From Ambrosia x helenae (lineage: Eukaryota; Streptophyta; Magnoliopsida; Asterales; Asteraceae), in contig CM061229.1 in assembly GCA_030844895.1 (NCBI GenBank), forward strand, positions 127,563,546 to 127,627,545: 64,000 bases of DNA, in the 5' to 3' direction. Under the pieces are notes generated by a model. That model was not told where the DNA came from and did not search any database. It saw only the letters and a program-made list of their open reading frames with translations. This document shows positions 11,119 through 23,028 of the stretch, piece after piece; the stretch's first letter is position 1, and the number at the start of each line of letters is the position of its first letter. A program made the position numbers and the translations under genes.

Positions 11119-11997
11119 GTGCCCTTCTTATTCTTATTAGAAATCTTTGACCTCAAGGATTAAAATGTGTGATCACATCCTTCCATTTTCACTAAACTAT
11201 ATTTTCACAACATTTGCCCTTGTTTACTATAATGTAATTGACAAATTCTATTCTCACTAGGGCAGTGATTTTGGCTTGATTACGGTAGATCATGCTTCAT
11301 TGCGTTCTTACATAGCTTGTGATTATGGGTTCGATGAGAGCGACCGCAACATGGACAGTGATATTAGGAGCATCAAATAGATACAAAGGAACTTAAAAGC
11401 AGGCATTGGAAAGGAGAAAAGGTTTTTCGTAGATTAGTTAGGGTTCATTAAGTGATTTTATGAAATCAAGGGGGTCGATTGTCATTAAATGGAAGTGGAA
11501 TCGTGTAGTTTTGGGAACTAAACACAAGAAAAAAAAACCCAGCTAGAACCGGATACAATTAGTTTGATTAAAAAATAATTAGATGGGAACCCTAGGTCAT
11601 TATCGACATAGGGAAACATCCATGAGAGAGGGGGAGAGAAAGGCGATAGGGGAGAGGGGAAAACGCGATGGTGATGGTACTGTTTGTAGATTTTGTCGGT
11701 TTTCGGGTAAAAACACACAATCCCAACTATGATTTTATCATTTGTATATTCATTATGACAATAGGATGTTCGATTTCATGTTAGGGTTTTTTGTTTTCGG
11801 TTTTCAGTTGATGGTATAGAGGATAGGAGCAGTTATGGTAATGTATTGAATAAAAAACCAGCGGTGAATACATAAAGAGGTCGAAGGGATCAGCGACACG
11901 GTCGCGTGGATATATTTTAAGCCCAAATTGGAGTTCGTATGACCAAGTTATAATTAAAACAAGGGTTGATTCACAATTCGGCGGAACGTCATCCCTG
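11119..11997. other. Intergenic, no gene seen
   Basis: No convincing gene. A purine-rich patch near 11620-11670 (gagagagggggagag) and a GC-richer patch near 11880-11930 are visible. Short ORFs here have no recognisable domain. Confidence 0.45.
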
Positions 11998-13441
11998 ATG
12001 CACATGTGCATTTCGTTGTTATATATACAGAATTACACCGTATGCACATGTGCATTTCACTATTAAATCACACTTTTGAATGAATTGTCAATTACCATAC
12101 TTATATGATTACTAAATGGACGCGATACAGATATATAAGGGGTCACAAATTCTATTCAATGATTATTAAATGGACGCAAAGTGAGATATAAAATACAATC
12201 GAACTCGTCAAATGTTTAGTCATGCATATTATAACATAAATTGAAAATATAACACGTGTATGACAACAAACATGAATAAACTTAAAACACCTCTGTTTTT
12301 ATCATACAACTACATGTAGTCTCTACCAAACATATTAACTCAATAAAACAAACGATAACAAAAAAATATCCATATTACAAACCATCAATGTTAACCACCT
12401 ACAAAATTCTAATTATCTCACAACCTCACGTTCACCAACATAACAAAATGTTAAACCAAACATACATTACACAAAATGTTATACAAACTTCTTTGTTTGT
12501 TTGACAATTTCCTTATCCCCAACCAAAGTTGATGTGGTGTAACGCGTGTTTGTTTCAAACGCCAATTTGCTTTTTTCATAACCTTCTTTTGAGTTGACTT
12601 TATTACCACTGTTTTAACACGCTTTGATTTTTTTTCTTATTGCACTTGCATCTGCACACACATTTGTCATAAAACACAATATATCACGTTCATCCATAAT
12701 TATGCACATGTGCATAATCAACAATATATGTTAAATATTGCGCAAATCAACATACCATTATTATTCGCCGTTTCAATATGTTTCCGCTTGTTTGACCTCG
12801 TTTGAACATTCATTTTTAATTCCAAATCTGCACATATGATATTTTGTGTGAGTAAACATCAAACATTTAATATTTCAAAAGATAAAACTACACATATGCA
12901 CATGTGTATTTCTATATAAATGTACTTAATACATAATAACAATCTGATTCAACTTTTTGATAAACATCCATTATATTATCAGCTTCTGATTCTTGTAGAT
13001 CAAATGGGGTTCGATTAGTTTCTGCTATACGATAAATAAAGAACATAACTAATACAGGGAACAAGGGAATACCAAGTACATCCGGACTAAATAAATAATG
13101 CCAACCTGATTCAACTTTCTAATCAACAATTGTGTCATTATCTTCACTTGCATTCGGTAACATTTTTTGTTCCTTTATCCCTCGATTGTAATACAAATGT
13201 TACTTTCTTTGATCTTTTTCCCCATCTCTTAGCTACAATCAATAAAAACGCATAAGAAAACCGATATTTCAACCTGAATGCACATGTGCAACAACATTAC
13301 TTTGTTAATTCCAACAAAACAATTGCACATGTGCATTATTGTTACTGACTTAATTATACCTGTATATGCTTTAACATTACCTTTAACATTACAAACTACG
13401 TTTTGCACATGTGCATTAACAATCTTAATGCACATGTGCAT
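11998..13441. repeat. Dispersed GCACATGTGC palindromes in AT-rich DNA
   Basis: The perfect palindrome atgcacatgtgcat, or the same with one flanking base changed, occurs at 11998, 12042, 12702, 13278, 13323, 13403 and 13428, with an imperfect copy at 12896. The spacing is irregular. Intervening DNA is AT-rich and non-coding. CACATGTG is an E-box-type core. No terminal repeats or target duplication were found that would define an element. Confidence 0.8.
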
Positions 13442-13499
13442 TCATAAGGTTATTAGGTAACATTCCCTAATAACCTTCCCTACCACTAACCAAAACCAA

Positions 13500-13882
13500 A
13501 AGACCACCCAAAACTACCCAAACCTCTGCTGCTCAATCATCATCCCCTCTAAAAAGAAAGAAGACTTATTCTTAATGTTGATAATGATCTAGATGGCCAT
13601 CCTATTTCTTCTCATAAGACAACCAAACCTACTATCACTTCCAGCACCACATCTACAACTATCCCTGAAGTATCCAAAGGACCAACCATACCTACTCAAT
13701 CACCAATATCCACTACTTCTAAATCGTCCGCAGATATAATTGCCAGTTCCATGAAAGGCAGGGTTCAACCAACCTAAGTAACCAGGATGGTTTCTACCGA
13801 ACCCATTCTTGACCCTTTTATGCATCTTACTGAAGTTACTATTTGCTGATGTTCCTCCTATCACTACTCGTTCTGGTGCTGC
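13500..13882 (+). pseudogene. Ser/Thr/Pro-rich coding relic interrupted by the solo LTR
   Basis: In changing frames this stretch reads like a low-complexity protein (near 13610-13790: KPTITSSTTSTT, then SPISTTSKSSADIIA), with stops in between. At the solo-LTR insertion point (13878-13882) a similar character seems to resume after 16544 for a short distance. The family is not recognised. It could be a relic of a transposon accessory gene, but this is weak. Confidence 0.3.
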
Positions 13883-15382
13883 TGTAACACCCCAACCGAT
13901 GGCGGAAACATCGAGGTGTCACGTAAGAATGAGTATACAGTAGCACATGGTAATCAAATTTTAATTGAAATTATTTAAAGTGCAAATATCCAAAAGTGAA
14001 AAATACATAATGAGTTTTAAATGGAAATCTAATACATCAAAATAACCAAATAAGCATAAACTTCAATTGGTCTTCTCAAGCTAACACTCTAGTCTTCACG
14101 CATCATTATTTCCTGTTGAGTTGTAAAAATGGGGGGGGGTCAACTAGAAGTTGGTGAGAATACATAAGCCATGTCAAGCAAATAAGTTTAAGTATAAAAG
14201 TTTAGCAATTCATATGTCTATCGTAAGTTTAAGTCTACATGAATAAACATGAAATGTTGAATCGACATAATCAAACCTCCGACTAGTTTAGGTCCATCCC
14301 GTCATCCACGGTTCACCTTAATAATATGTTGGAACGATAACAATCACCCGCGCTCCCCATAAAAGATGGTCAACGAATCTAGGTGGGATTGTCAATCCAA
14401 TAGATCTATTATTGAGTATCGCCGGCTTGGCCATAGCTAATGATTATGTATTGTTGAAACTTGTTGAAACGAGTCTAACTGTTGTTGTTGTCTAAATCAT
14501 GAGGCATTAAAGTTTACAACTAGACATGTATGTAGAATTGCTTAAGTATAATGTTGCAAGTATAAAGAATTGCATAAACATGGTTACGTAAACTCACCTT
14601 AGAAAAGAATTAAGTCTCGAGAAAAGTATAAGTGTAGCCCCAAAGTTGCCAAGTATTACCCTATGTACAAGGTAAAAAATAAGTCTAAGTCTATCTAGTC
14701 TACAAGTATATTCTAGGGTTTTGAATTAGGGATAAGTATTCGTTTGATTAATAAATAAAATGTTTAATAAATAAGAAAAATTTGATAATTAAATAAACAA
14801 AAGTCTTTTTAAAAATTTTAAATTAAAGATGGCCACAATATAAAGTCTTACGTATGAAAATAATTTTTAAAAAATTATTTTCTTAAAAAATAGAATATTA
14901 AATCTATTTATTTCAAATTGTCAAAATATAACTTTAATATTTAAAAATATTAAAATTACAGAATTATTAATTTAAAAATTGTATTTCTGTTCCAAATAAT
15001 TAGAAATAATTTATATACAATTTTGGTGCAAAAATATTGAAAAATGAATTTATTATGATTTATTTATGATTAAAACTAACAAAAATTGATTAAAAATATT
15101 AAATAAATGATTTTTCAGAAATAAAAATCATTTCAGAAAAGTTTAATGTTATATAAACTCAGAATAATTTTTGTGGAAATTTATATGATTGTTTTGATAT
15201 TTTTATAGAATTTTATAAATAAAATAGAATAAACTTGAATTATTTATTATATATATTAAATAAATAATTTTTGGAAAACTAAAAATTGTATGCTAAACTT
15301 TTCTACTAGAATAACATAAAATAATTTTTGTAGAATTTATAAAGTAGTTTTAGTATTTTAAAACTAATTTTAAAAATATAAG

Positions 15383-15420
<38 letters not shown>

Positions 15421-16539
15421 CTTAAATGAAAAAAATGTTTTGTTGATGCCAAGAATCGAACCCGATTCTGGGACCGGTTCGGGTTTTAATCACAAGCCCA
15501 GCCACCAACTGGGCTGGACCCTGAGAACGATTAAACTAGACTTGTAATTGATTATATTGTATATGTGAAATCTGATTTAGAACCTTTTTTTTAAAAGAAA
15601 AAGATAAAAACCGCTGATTGTGGGACTCGAACCCGTGTGCTTTGGCTCGCAAACATCAGACACAACCACTTGATCTAGATCAGTGGTTGTGTTTGATTTC
15701 TTTTTGTTTTAATTAAATACACGGGTCTGCGATGGTGTTCTTCCCCAATTCGAGTTCATACGAGCCCTAGCCTAACAATAATACGATTTACACAACAATA
15801 ACCCAATTGAACATAGGGTTATTGTTGTGTATAGGCCGATGAACAAAACCCATCAATAATAAAGAACTTACAAAAACGAATCGCGTTTATACGTCCGGTC
15901 AACAGAATAGTCAAACACGAACTCAAATGCTTTGAAAGATGATTTAAAAACAGAAATTGAAGGTGGAGGAGTGTATATCGGTGAGTAGAGAGTGGTTTGA
16001 GAGGTTCAATTTATAGGGTGAGGGTTCGGATTGACGAATTGGTAAGTTGACTCGTTTAATGGTGATGACGCGTACAATCGTGTAAAATTGGTATGTTTTG
16101 GACGATAATTGATGGTGTAATTGATGCGTAATAGTCAAACATCCAGCAATCATTCCATAACAAGATCAAAGACGCGTCTGAATGTGTTAATTAAGGCAAT
16201 TCGTTCATCACAGTTGACTTTCTAAGTCAACTGTTGATAATCCAATACATAATATAATTAAAGCGTGTTGGAGAATAACCAAATATGTTGTGTAGACCAG
16301 CTGGTTTGATGCATATTGTGTTTGGTTGACCCGGCTATGGGCGCGGGTTCGAATCCCGGCCCAAGCCATTTATTTTTTTGATAATTATTCCACATAAAGA
16401 TGCATAATATATATATATATAGTATTGTATTAGGGGTCCAAATGCGTCACAAAAATATTTAAAAGGCGATAATTGATGAAACTTGACGTTTTATTCAAAA
16501 TAATCGTAACGTACAAGTATTTAAATGCGAAATGTTACA
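13883..16539 (-). mobile_element. Solo LTR, probable Ty3/gypsy Tekay-like (2657 bp)
   Basis: Bounded by TGTAACACCCC and ATGTTACA and flanked by a perfect 5-bp target duplication gctgc (13878-13882 and 16540-16544). Left and right ends do not repeat each other, so this is one LTR and not a pair. Read on the minus strand it ends ...GGGGTGTTACA, the style I associate with Tekay chromovirus LTRs (recollection). No primer site or polyprotein adjoins. Inside are three tRNA-like B-box words (near 15450, 15625 and 16352) and a (TA)n tract at about 15389-15418. A 69-codon ORF at 15944-16153 has no recognisable domain. Confidence 0.75.
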
Positions 16540-16544
16540 GCTGC

Positions 16545-16960
16545 TACCAAAAAAGGGTCATACAACTGCGACGGTGACTACCAATGCTTTATACTCACAA
16601 CTGAATCTTGTAACAGAAGGAAATGATCTTAATAGACGATGAAGAGTAAGATAAATTGATCTTAAGCTCCGGTGACAGATCGATGGAAGTTACAGGTTCA
16701 ACTCCGGTGACGGGTCGATGGAAGTTAGATCGATATGGTGGTTAGAGGATGAAGATGTTAGAGGATGAAGATGTATTATTTTGTTTTTCATAGAGAATGG
16801 AGTTAGATATGAAGATTTGGTGGTTTTATTTTAGGGTTTGGCTGATAAATGGATGAAGAAGGTGATGTTATTTATTTGTTTGTTTCCTTCTTTTTATTTC
16901 TTTATCATATTTACAAAATTGCCCCATGTTCACATTGGTTCTCATGGTTCTCACAATAAA
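16545..16960. other. Intergenic between solo LTR and LINE
   Basis: Contains two short direct repeats: ctccggtgac.g.tcgatggaagtta (near 16670 and 16706) and gttagaggatgaagatg (near 16741 and 16757). No gene recognised. Confidence 0.5.
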
Positions 16961-16975
16961 GTTGGTTCTCGTATA
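16961..16975. repeat. LINE target-site duplication, left copy
   Basis: gttggttctcgtata is repeated exactly at 33688-33702, right after the LINE poly-A. This brackets the LINE and everything nested in it. Confidence 0.9.
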
Positions 16976-17031
16976 CCAAAGGGCACTTGCGACCAGCGAC
17001 CCCAGAACCACCATCAAAAATACTTGTCGTA

Positions 17032-17069
17032 GTTTCAACCTCACGCACATCGTTTAGAGCTGCTGTCAC
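17032..17069 (+). repeat. LINE leader made of two ORF1-derived patches
   Basis: 17032-17045 equals 17184-17197 (gtttcaacctcacg), and 17045-17069 equals 17516-17540 (25 bp). The two patches are adjacent in the leader but 319 bp apart inside ORF1. Confidence 0.9.
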
Positions 17070-17072
17070 GGA

Positions 17073-18918
17073 ATGAGAGGAGAGAGCTGGACGGTTGTCA
17101 ACTACCGGAAGAATCGTACTCCGGTAACTACTTTCTTCGTTGAAAACCTTCCAGGGGGTTTCGGATTCATTATTATGGAAGGCGTTTCAACCTCACGGAA
17201 ATGTTAAGGATGCTTACGTGGCTCGGAAACGAGATACCAGGGGGAATTTTTTCGGTTTTGTTAGGTTAGCGGGTGTGAAGGATGTTAACTCAGTGTTGAT
17301 GGGGTTGAATACGGTTACGATTTTTGAAGCCAAAGTGTACGTGACATTGGCTAAGTTTGACAAAAATCATAATAAGATTAACCATAAGTTTCCGGTGGTA
17401 CATCAGGGGCAGAGCGGTAACTTGGTTCCTTCAAAGTGGACTAGAAAGGAAGGTCCACCGGAGAAGGATAATTTACTGGCAGGTCCTTCGGTTAAGGCGA
17501 ATGGTACGTCGAATGGCACATCGTTTAGAGCTGCTGTCACTGGGATCCCGGAGAGTAAGAAGCCGGTATTGAAAGAGGTGGTGGCGGATGACAAGATTGC
17601 CATCTATCCGGATCATTGCATGATGCATTCGGTCATAGTCGAAGTTAAGGATGTGATGGGTCTTGAGGAGTTGAGAACCTTGATGGATATTGGAGGTTAT
17701 GTGGAGAACCCGGTCAGTTACCTGGGTGGTCTAAAGTGTTTGGTGGTTTTCAAAGACAAGTGCTCTGCACTTCAGTTCATAGGAAAAGAAACCGAGGCAT
17801 GGAGTAGTGTCATAAATGGGGCGACTCTGTGGAAGGGCCAAGATCTTGTTTACAATAGGCTGGTGTGGCTGAGGATTGAAGGGGTGCCGGTGCATTTAAG
17901 AGATACCAACTTATACGATAGAATTGGGGCTTGCTTCGGAAAACTTATCGGCGAGTCCGATTTTTCGTGGACGAATCCAGACAATTTTTGTGGTTTTTGT
18001 TGGGTTTTGTCTGAAGTAGGTAGGAAGGTTGATGAGGAGGTGGTAGTATCCTGGGCCGGGAATAAGTATAAGGTTTGGGTATCGAAAGATTCAAATCCGA
18101 AAATGAAGACCATTATAGGTGAACTAACGTCCACTAGGCCGTCGTCTCCGCTAGGATCAGAAGGTTCTTTGGCAAATGATCCTCAAGATGTGGAAGAGGG
18201 TGAGATCGTCGGAGAAGAGGTGGATGGTCCTTACGGCCAGAACCGGAATCCTTCGGCTGAAACTCAGGATGCGGTTGGTGAACGGTCTGTCTTTGGTAAC
18301 GCCTTGCTTGGAGATGGTTGCTCACGTGCAATGCACGGGGATAGTCGCTTTCTGACCGTTGGTATTAATGATGGTGTAGCTCCAATGGAATTTTCAAATT
18401 ATGAGGTTGGGGTTAGTGGAACATGTGGGTCCATACAAGACTTTAATTCAAAATGTGATAATCCGTTTAAAATTGGGTTGGGCCCTCATATGGAGTCTGC
18501 ATCGGCCCATAAGTCTAAATCCAGGAAAAGAACTAGGGGTTCCAGGGGCCCAATTCCTGCCTCGGTAAATGATGGGATTATAGATGACAGTCAACGTGCA
18601 TCTGATTATCAACTCCCTAACAGCCCTATTCTGGATCTAAATAACCCGTGGACATCCTCCAACAACATGAATTTCGATGAACGATTGCAAGATTGTGAAG
18701 ATTTAGGCTTGGGTCCAGAGCCTTTGGTTGTTGGTTCGCATACAGACCCTGAGCCGGTGAGCAATCCTGGTCGTGAGGGTGATGGTGTTGGTAGCAATAG
18801 TACCGAATCCCATGCCACGATTGGTGTGGGTTTGAAACTGGGTTTCCTTGTGGAGAATGCTTTAGATCAGATGGATGTTATAATTGAAAGAGAAGGTGTT
18901 GAAAGTGGTAAGAGATGA
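17073..18918 (+). pseudogene. LINE ORF1: RRM-like plus DUF4283-like RNA-binding protein, frameshifted
   Basis: ORF1 most likely starts at ATG 17073 (MRGESWTVVNYRKN...TTFFVENLPG). The frame changes at the G5 run at 17152-17156 and then stays open to 18918, about 600 residues in all. The N-terminal part is RRM-like: FFVENL as RNP2 and RGNFFGFVRL as RNP1. A second conserved block (roughly residues 170-340, from AIYPDHCMMHSVIVEV to WVSKDSN) resembles the DUF4283 region common in plant LINE ORF1 proteins. The C-terminal third is acidic and low in complexity, with no zinc knuckle. ORF1 proteins of this class bind the LINE RNA in the retrotransposition particle. The stop overlaps the ORF2 start in ATGA (18915-18918). 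Confidence 0.85.
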
Positions 18919-20312
18919 ATTATCTATCAACAAATTTAAGGGGGGTGGGGGATTCTAGAAAGTTGGATTGGGTTAGGGGCCTAAAGACCTCTCATGGGGC
19001 TCAATTTGTTGCAATTCAAGAGACGAAATGCTCGACTAATATGGTGTTTGCCAGTAGGTTATGGGGAAAGACAGTTTTTGAGTTCGAGGTTGTTGAAGCG
19101 TCTGGGCGATCGGGGGGATTATTGTCAATTTGGGATCCTTCGATTCTTCAGAAGGAAGGGGTAATAAAGAATCAAAATTTTTTGGCAATTTCAGGAGTGA
19201 TTAGAATGTCCGGGATCAAGGTCATTGTGGTCAATGTATATGCTCAAAATGATCCGTGTGCTAGAAGAGTTTTATGGGAGGAGTTAATTCAGCTGCGGTA
19301 TTCATTGCCCGGTTGGTGGGTTTTTCTTGGGGACTTTAATGATGTCTGGTCACCCGAGGAGAGGAGGAACTCAGAATACATCAGTCTTAATGCACACTTT
19401 TTCAATCGGTTTATTGATAGAGCAGACTTGGTTGAATACAACATGGGTGGCAGGCAGTTCACATACCGCTCGGATAATGGGTGTAAGATGAGCAAATTAG
19501 ATCACTTCCTGGTGTGTCGTGATTTCATCAACAAATGGCCAATGGCGTCAGTGGTGGCTCTATCGAATGTCATCTCAGATCACAATCCAATATTATTATC
19601 CACGGTTCAAGTTGACTATGGTAAGATTCCGATTCGTATGTTTAATTCATGGTTTGAATTGCCTGGTGCAGGGGACTTCGTGGACCACCTGTTGTCTTCC
19701 TTTGTCTTTGAAGGATCGGTGGACTTGGCGTTAGATGTGAAGTTGAAATGGGTTAAAAAGAGGATGAGAGAATGGGTTATATCCCAGAAGTCAGTCATGG
19801 AGACATCTTATAGATATAAAATGAAGAGGCTGGAAGATTTGGAAATTATGGCGGAGTCCAGGTCTCTCGATCCGGTCGAATTGGAAGATAAAGCTGAATG
19901 CAAAAGATATATTTTAGAAGCTGACAAGATCAAACTTATGGATCTAAAACAAAAATCTCGGGTTCGGTGGGCAAAAGATGGTGATGAAAATTCGGCTTTT
20001 TTTCATAATATTGTTAACGCTAATACGTGTCAGAACCGAATACACGGTTTAATGATAGATGGGGTTTGGGTATCATCGCCGCCTTTGGTGAAAGATTTTA
20101 TCTTCTCGTTCTTCGCTGAAAAATTCCATGAACCGGTTCAGCATAGGCCTATTCTCCAGTGCCCTTTCTTAGCGGAAGTTTCGGCGGTTGATTCTGCGCT
20201 ACTGGTGGCCCCGTTTTTGGCTTTGGAAATAAAGGCGGCGGTTTGGGATTGCGAAGGGGATAGGGCTCCCGGCCCAGATGGGGTGAATTTGCATTTTATC
20301 AAGAAGTATTGA
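18915..20312 (+). pseudogene. LINE ORF2, N-terminal part: AP-type endonuclease, then nonsense stop
   Basis: ORF2 begins at ATG 18915, overlapping the ORF1 stop by four bases. The endonuclease/exonuclease/phosphatase fold is recognised from NLRG near the start, IQETK, GDFND and SDHNP, the expected metal and catalytic positions of L1 endonucleases, which nick target DNA. After a linker it reaches RVRWAKDGDENSAFFH and APGPDG, the lead-in to the reverse transcriptase. The frame ends at TGA (20310-20312). The following sequence continues in the same frame, so this is a single nonsense change, probably from TGG, and not a domain end. Confidence 0.9.
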
Positions 20313-21299
20313 GTTCGGCTACAGGATGACTTCGTAAGTTTGTTGGACATTTTTTTCAGCAATGAACATATTAATCCAGGGTGTATGGCGTCGTTTATCG
20401 CCCTTATTCCTAAGAAATCTGATCCGGGTGGGTTGAATGACTATCGGCCTATTAGCTTGATTGGATGCATTAACAAGGTTATCTCCAAAGTGTTAGTTAA
20501 TAGGCTAAAGGTGGTGATTCATAAGTTGGTTTCCGAGGAACAAACGGCCTTTTTGGCTAATAGAAACATTTTAGATGGGGCTATTATATTGAATGAAGTG
20601 ATCCCATGGTTGAAAAAATCAAAAAAGGAGGCTATGATCTTCAAGTTGGATATAGATAAGGCTTATGACTCCTTAAGCTGGGAGTTCACTGAGTCTGTAT
20701 TGGGTCAAATGAAGTTCTCGGAAAAATGGCGAAAGTGGATTATGTTCTTGGTCTCCTCAGCTCGAGCCTCTATTTTGGTAAACGGATCTACGACTCAAGA
20801 GTTCATATGCTATAAGGGCTTGCGTCAAGGTGACCCACTGTCACCGTTTCTTTTTGTTCTAGCAATGGAAGCATTGACGGGGGTGATGAAGAAAGCATGT
20901 TCGATTGGTATTTTTCAGGGCCTTTCTTTCAATACCAATACTCCGTCTCTGTCACACTTCATTTACGTGGATGATGTCATCTTCTTGGGGGAGTGGTCTT
21001 TTGATAATGTCATTAATCTGAAACGGATTCTGCGGTGCTTTTATCTAGTATCTGGCCTCAGGGTTAATTTGACCAAAAGTAGATTATTCGGAGTGGGGGT
21101 GGAAGACACGCAGGTGCAGGTTTTGGCTAATGTTTTGGGGTGCAAGAGGGGCTCGTTTCCCTTTAAATATCTAGGTCTGCAGGTTGGAGCAAATATGAAT
21201 TTGATCAAGAGCTGGGACCCGATCGTGGAGACGTTTACGAAGAGGCTCTCATTATGGAAAGCAAAGTCTCTATCGTTCGGGGGAAAATTACATTGGTGA
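20313..21299 (+). pseudogene. LINE ORF2, reverse transcriptase part
   Basis: Same frame as the endonuclease part, resuming directly after the TGA. Reverse transcriptase blocks are clear: ASFIALIPKK, YRPISLIGC, KLDIDKAYDSL, GLRQGDPLSPFLF and the catalytic FIYVDDVIFLG. The catalytic motif reads YVDD, where plant L1 elements commonly have FADD; whether this matters is unknown. Near 21285-21289, at a G5 run, the frame shifts and the reading continues in another frame (next entry). The domain copies LINE RNA into DNA at the nicked target. Confidence 0.9.
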
Positions 21300-21739
21300 G
21301 GGCTGTTTTGAATTCACTCCCGACTTATTACTTCTCATTGTATAAAGCCCCTTTTGGAGTCATCAAAAAGCTTGAGAAGATTCGGAAAGACTTTCTTTGG
21401 GGCTTAACTAATGGCAGGGATAAGATGAATTGGGTGGCTTGGAAGAACGCCATGACTCCAAAAGATCTTGGGGGTTTGGGGTTGGGCTCCTTACGGATTG
21501 CGAATTTGGCTACGTTGGCGAAATGGTGGTGGCGCTTCAAGGTTGAAAAGGATTCCTTGTGGCGGAGAGTTGTTTGGGAAATACATAGCAAATCGAGAGC
21601 TTGGAATTTTTTACCGGCTAGATTGACAATTTCGAGTCCATGGAAGCAAATTATAGGTATTGAGGCAGATTTTGGTGATTTAAATATAAACCTTTGTACT
21701 CTGTTTAAGGGCGTTCCGGGTAGAGATAGTCAAATGAGG
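21254..21739 (+). pseudogene. LINE ORF2, post-RT region up to the gypsy insertion
   Basis: From about 21290 the post-RT region reads in the shifted frame: LVRAVLNSLPTYYFSLYKAP and WVAWKNAMTPKDLGGLGLG are standard plant L1 ORF2 blocks. It stays open until LINE sequence stops at 21739. The same DNA from 21584 onward is repeated to the right of the gypsy element (32594-32749), where ORF2 resumes. Confidence 0.88.
21584..21739 (+). repeat. 156-bp target duplication, left copy
   Basis: Identical base for base to 32594-32749. In the intact LINE this segment should be present once. It flanks the gypsy element in direct orientation, in place of a 5-bp target duplication. Confidence 0.95.
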
Positions 21740-21775
21740 CAGATTTTGGTGATTTAAATATAAACCTTTGTACTC
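21740..21775 (+). repeat. Templated filler between target copy and LTR
   Basis: 36 bp copied from 21666-21701, joined through the shared word gagg (21662-21665 and 21736-21739), so a 40-bp match in all. The filler runs into the LTR, whose first bases TGTT also match the next bases of the template. Confidence 0.9.
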
Positions 21776-22482
21776 TGTTGCTACAACAAGGAAAATGACC
21801 GGTATTAGGTTAGGAGATGCTTAGGATTTTAGGTTAAGGGTATATTACGTTAAGGTTTAGGTTTTAAGATAGGATTCAGTTAAGGTTTTGGGTTTGGTTC
21901 TGAGAATGGGGGTCTTCAAGCTCCTGGAGAGGACCTGCACAAAGGTAGCAGACACCGTTAGCCTTAACGCAGGAGGGAGCCTCCTGCGTTTGGACTCCGG
22001 CGTGAGAATAAGTACATATTCATTTGGAGTTGGGAATTAATGAAGTAGAGAGTATAAGAGTAGAGAGAAGAAGTGAGAAGTGTGTGTGGAATGTCTACCC
22101 AAGGGTCTCCTTATATAGGCAGTCGAATTCTGCCCAGGAGCTCCCTCAGGGTAGCTTCCTTATCATACCTGGATGTATTTTGACCCTCTTTTGGTTCCCA
22201 GCAGTGAGACTTTTCCCTTTTGGGATATTTTCAGCTTTTATCTTTTCCAACACAAGGTATGGAGCTGTGTGATGTTTTGTCCCTTGCAAAGATAATAAGC
22301 CAAAATCCCTTTTTACATTTCCAAGACATTTTACTGTTTACTTTCTGCCCTGAGGCTCCGATGCGGCAGGTCAGCTGCCTTATATCAGCTCCACTAAGTC
22401 AGGCAACCTCTTAATCAAACTTATTTTGCTTATCTTTTTGACGAGAGGTCTAGACGTTGTCGTTTTAGGACACACGTCATCA
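21776..22482 (-). repeat. 3' LTR of the Tat element
   Basis: Starts tgttgctacaac and ends cacacgtcatca on the plus strand (TG...CA). It is 707 bp and essentially identical to 31888-32593. A TATA-like cttatatagg is near 22111. Adjacent at 22483-22490 lies gcccccca, which on the minus strand is the G-rich polypurine tract expected just before the 3' LTR. Confidence 0.93.
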
Positions 22483-23028
22483 GCCCCCCAGTCATAAGCA
22501 TTTGTAAAGAAGTTAGAAGTGCTTGTGACTTGTTCATTGTCTTATTTCCTGGTGGTAACGCTGCTCAAGCTGAGGTTAGCACCGGGTTATTTTTACAAAC
22601 CCCTGGCTCCCTTATGGGAGCGTTGGTGTGTTATTTTTTCCTTCATCAAATTTCGTGCAATCTTTTGGCCTTGTATTTGTCATGATGGTCTGATTTTTTA
22701 ATTTAATATGGCTATCACCATTACTTCCTAGGGAGCAGACGAGTGTCCCATCAGCCGTTTCAGGCGACTGTTGACATGACAAGGGTCTAGGCTGATGTCA
22801 TCCCCTAGGACAGCTGAATGATGGTTCCCCTTGATAACCGTTAAATGCCATTAAATTCAAATTTTAAATCTCTTATAAAGAGATAAACCTTCTTTCTTCT
22901 TCATTTCATTCCTAAACTAGAAAACCGTCACATTCTCTCCCACGATTATTTCTCAACCGGCGATCCTCTTTTCTTCCCTATAAATCTGGTAAGTAACTTC
23001 TTTCTTCTGTCATACCTTGCCTTTCATT
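22483..23028 (+). promoter_or_regulatory. Polypurine tract and probable promoter of the antisense ORF
   Basis: Begins with the polypurine tract (minus strand, 22483-22490). A TATA-like cttataaagag near 22873 lies about 155 bp before the antisense-ORF ATG at 23029, on the same strand. A separate promoter inside the element is therefore plausible. No transcript evidence is available. Confidence 0.5.

Noticed and set aside
12000..13450. CRISPR-like array (regular palindromic repeats)
   Set aside because: Plant nuclear context, irregular spacing and repeats of only 10-14 bp. Not a CRISPR.
16280..16370. Possible tRNA gene (gcgggttcgaatcccggcccaagcca)
   Set aside because: A T-arm-like B-box is present, but no acceptor stem or anticodon arm could be folded by eye, and it lies inside a solo LTR.
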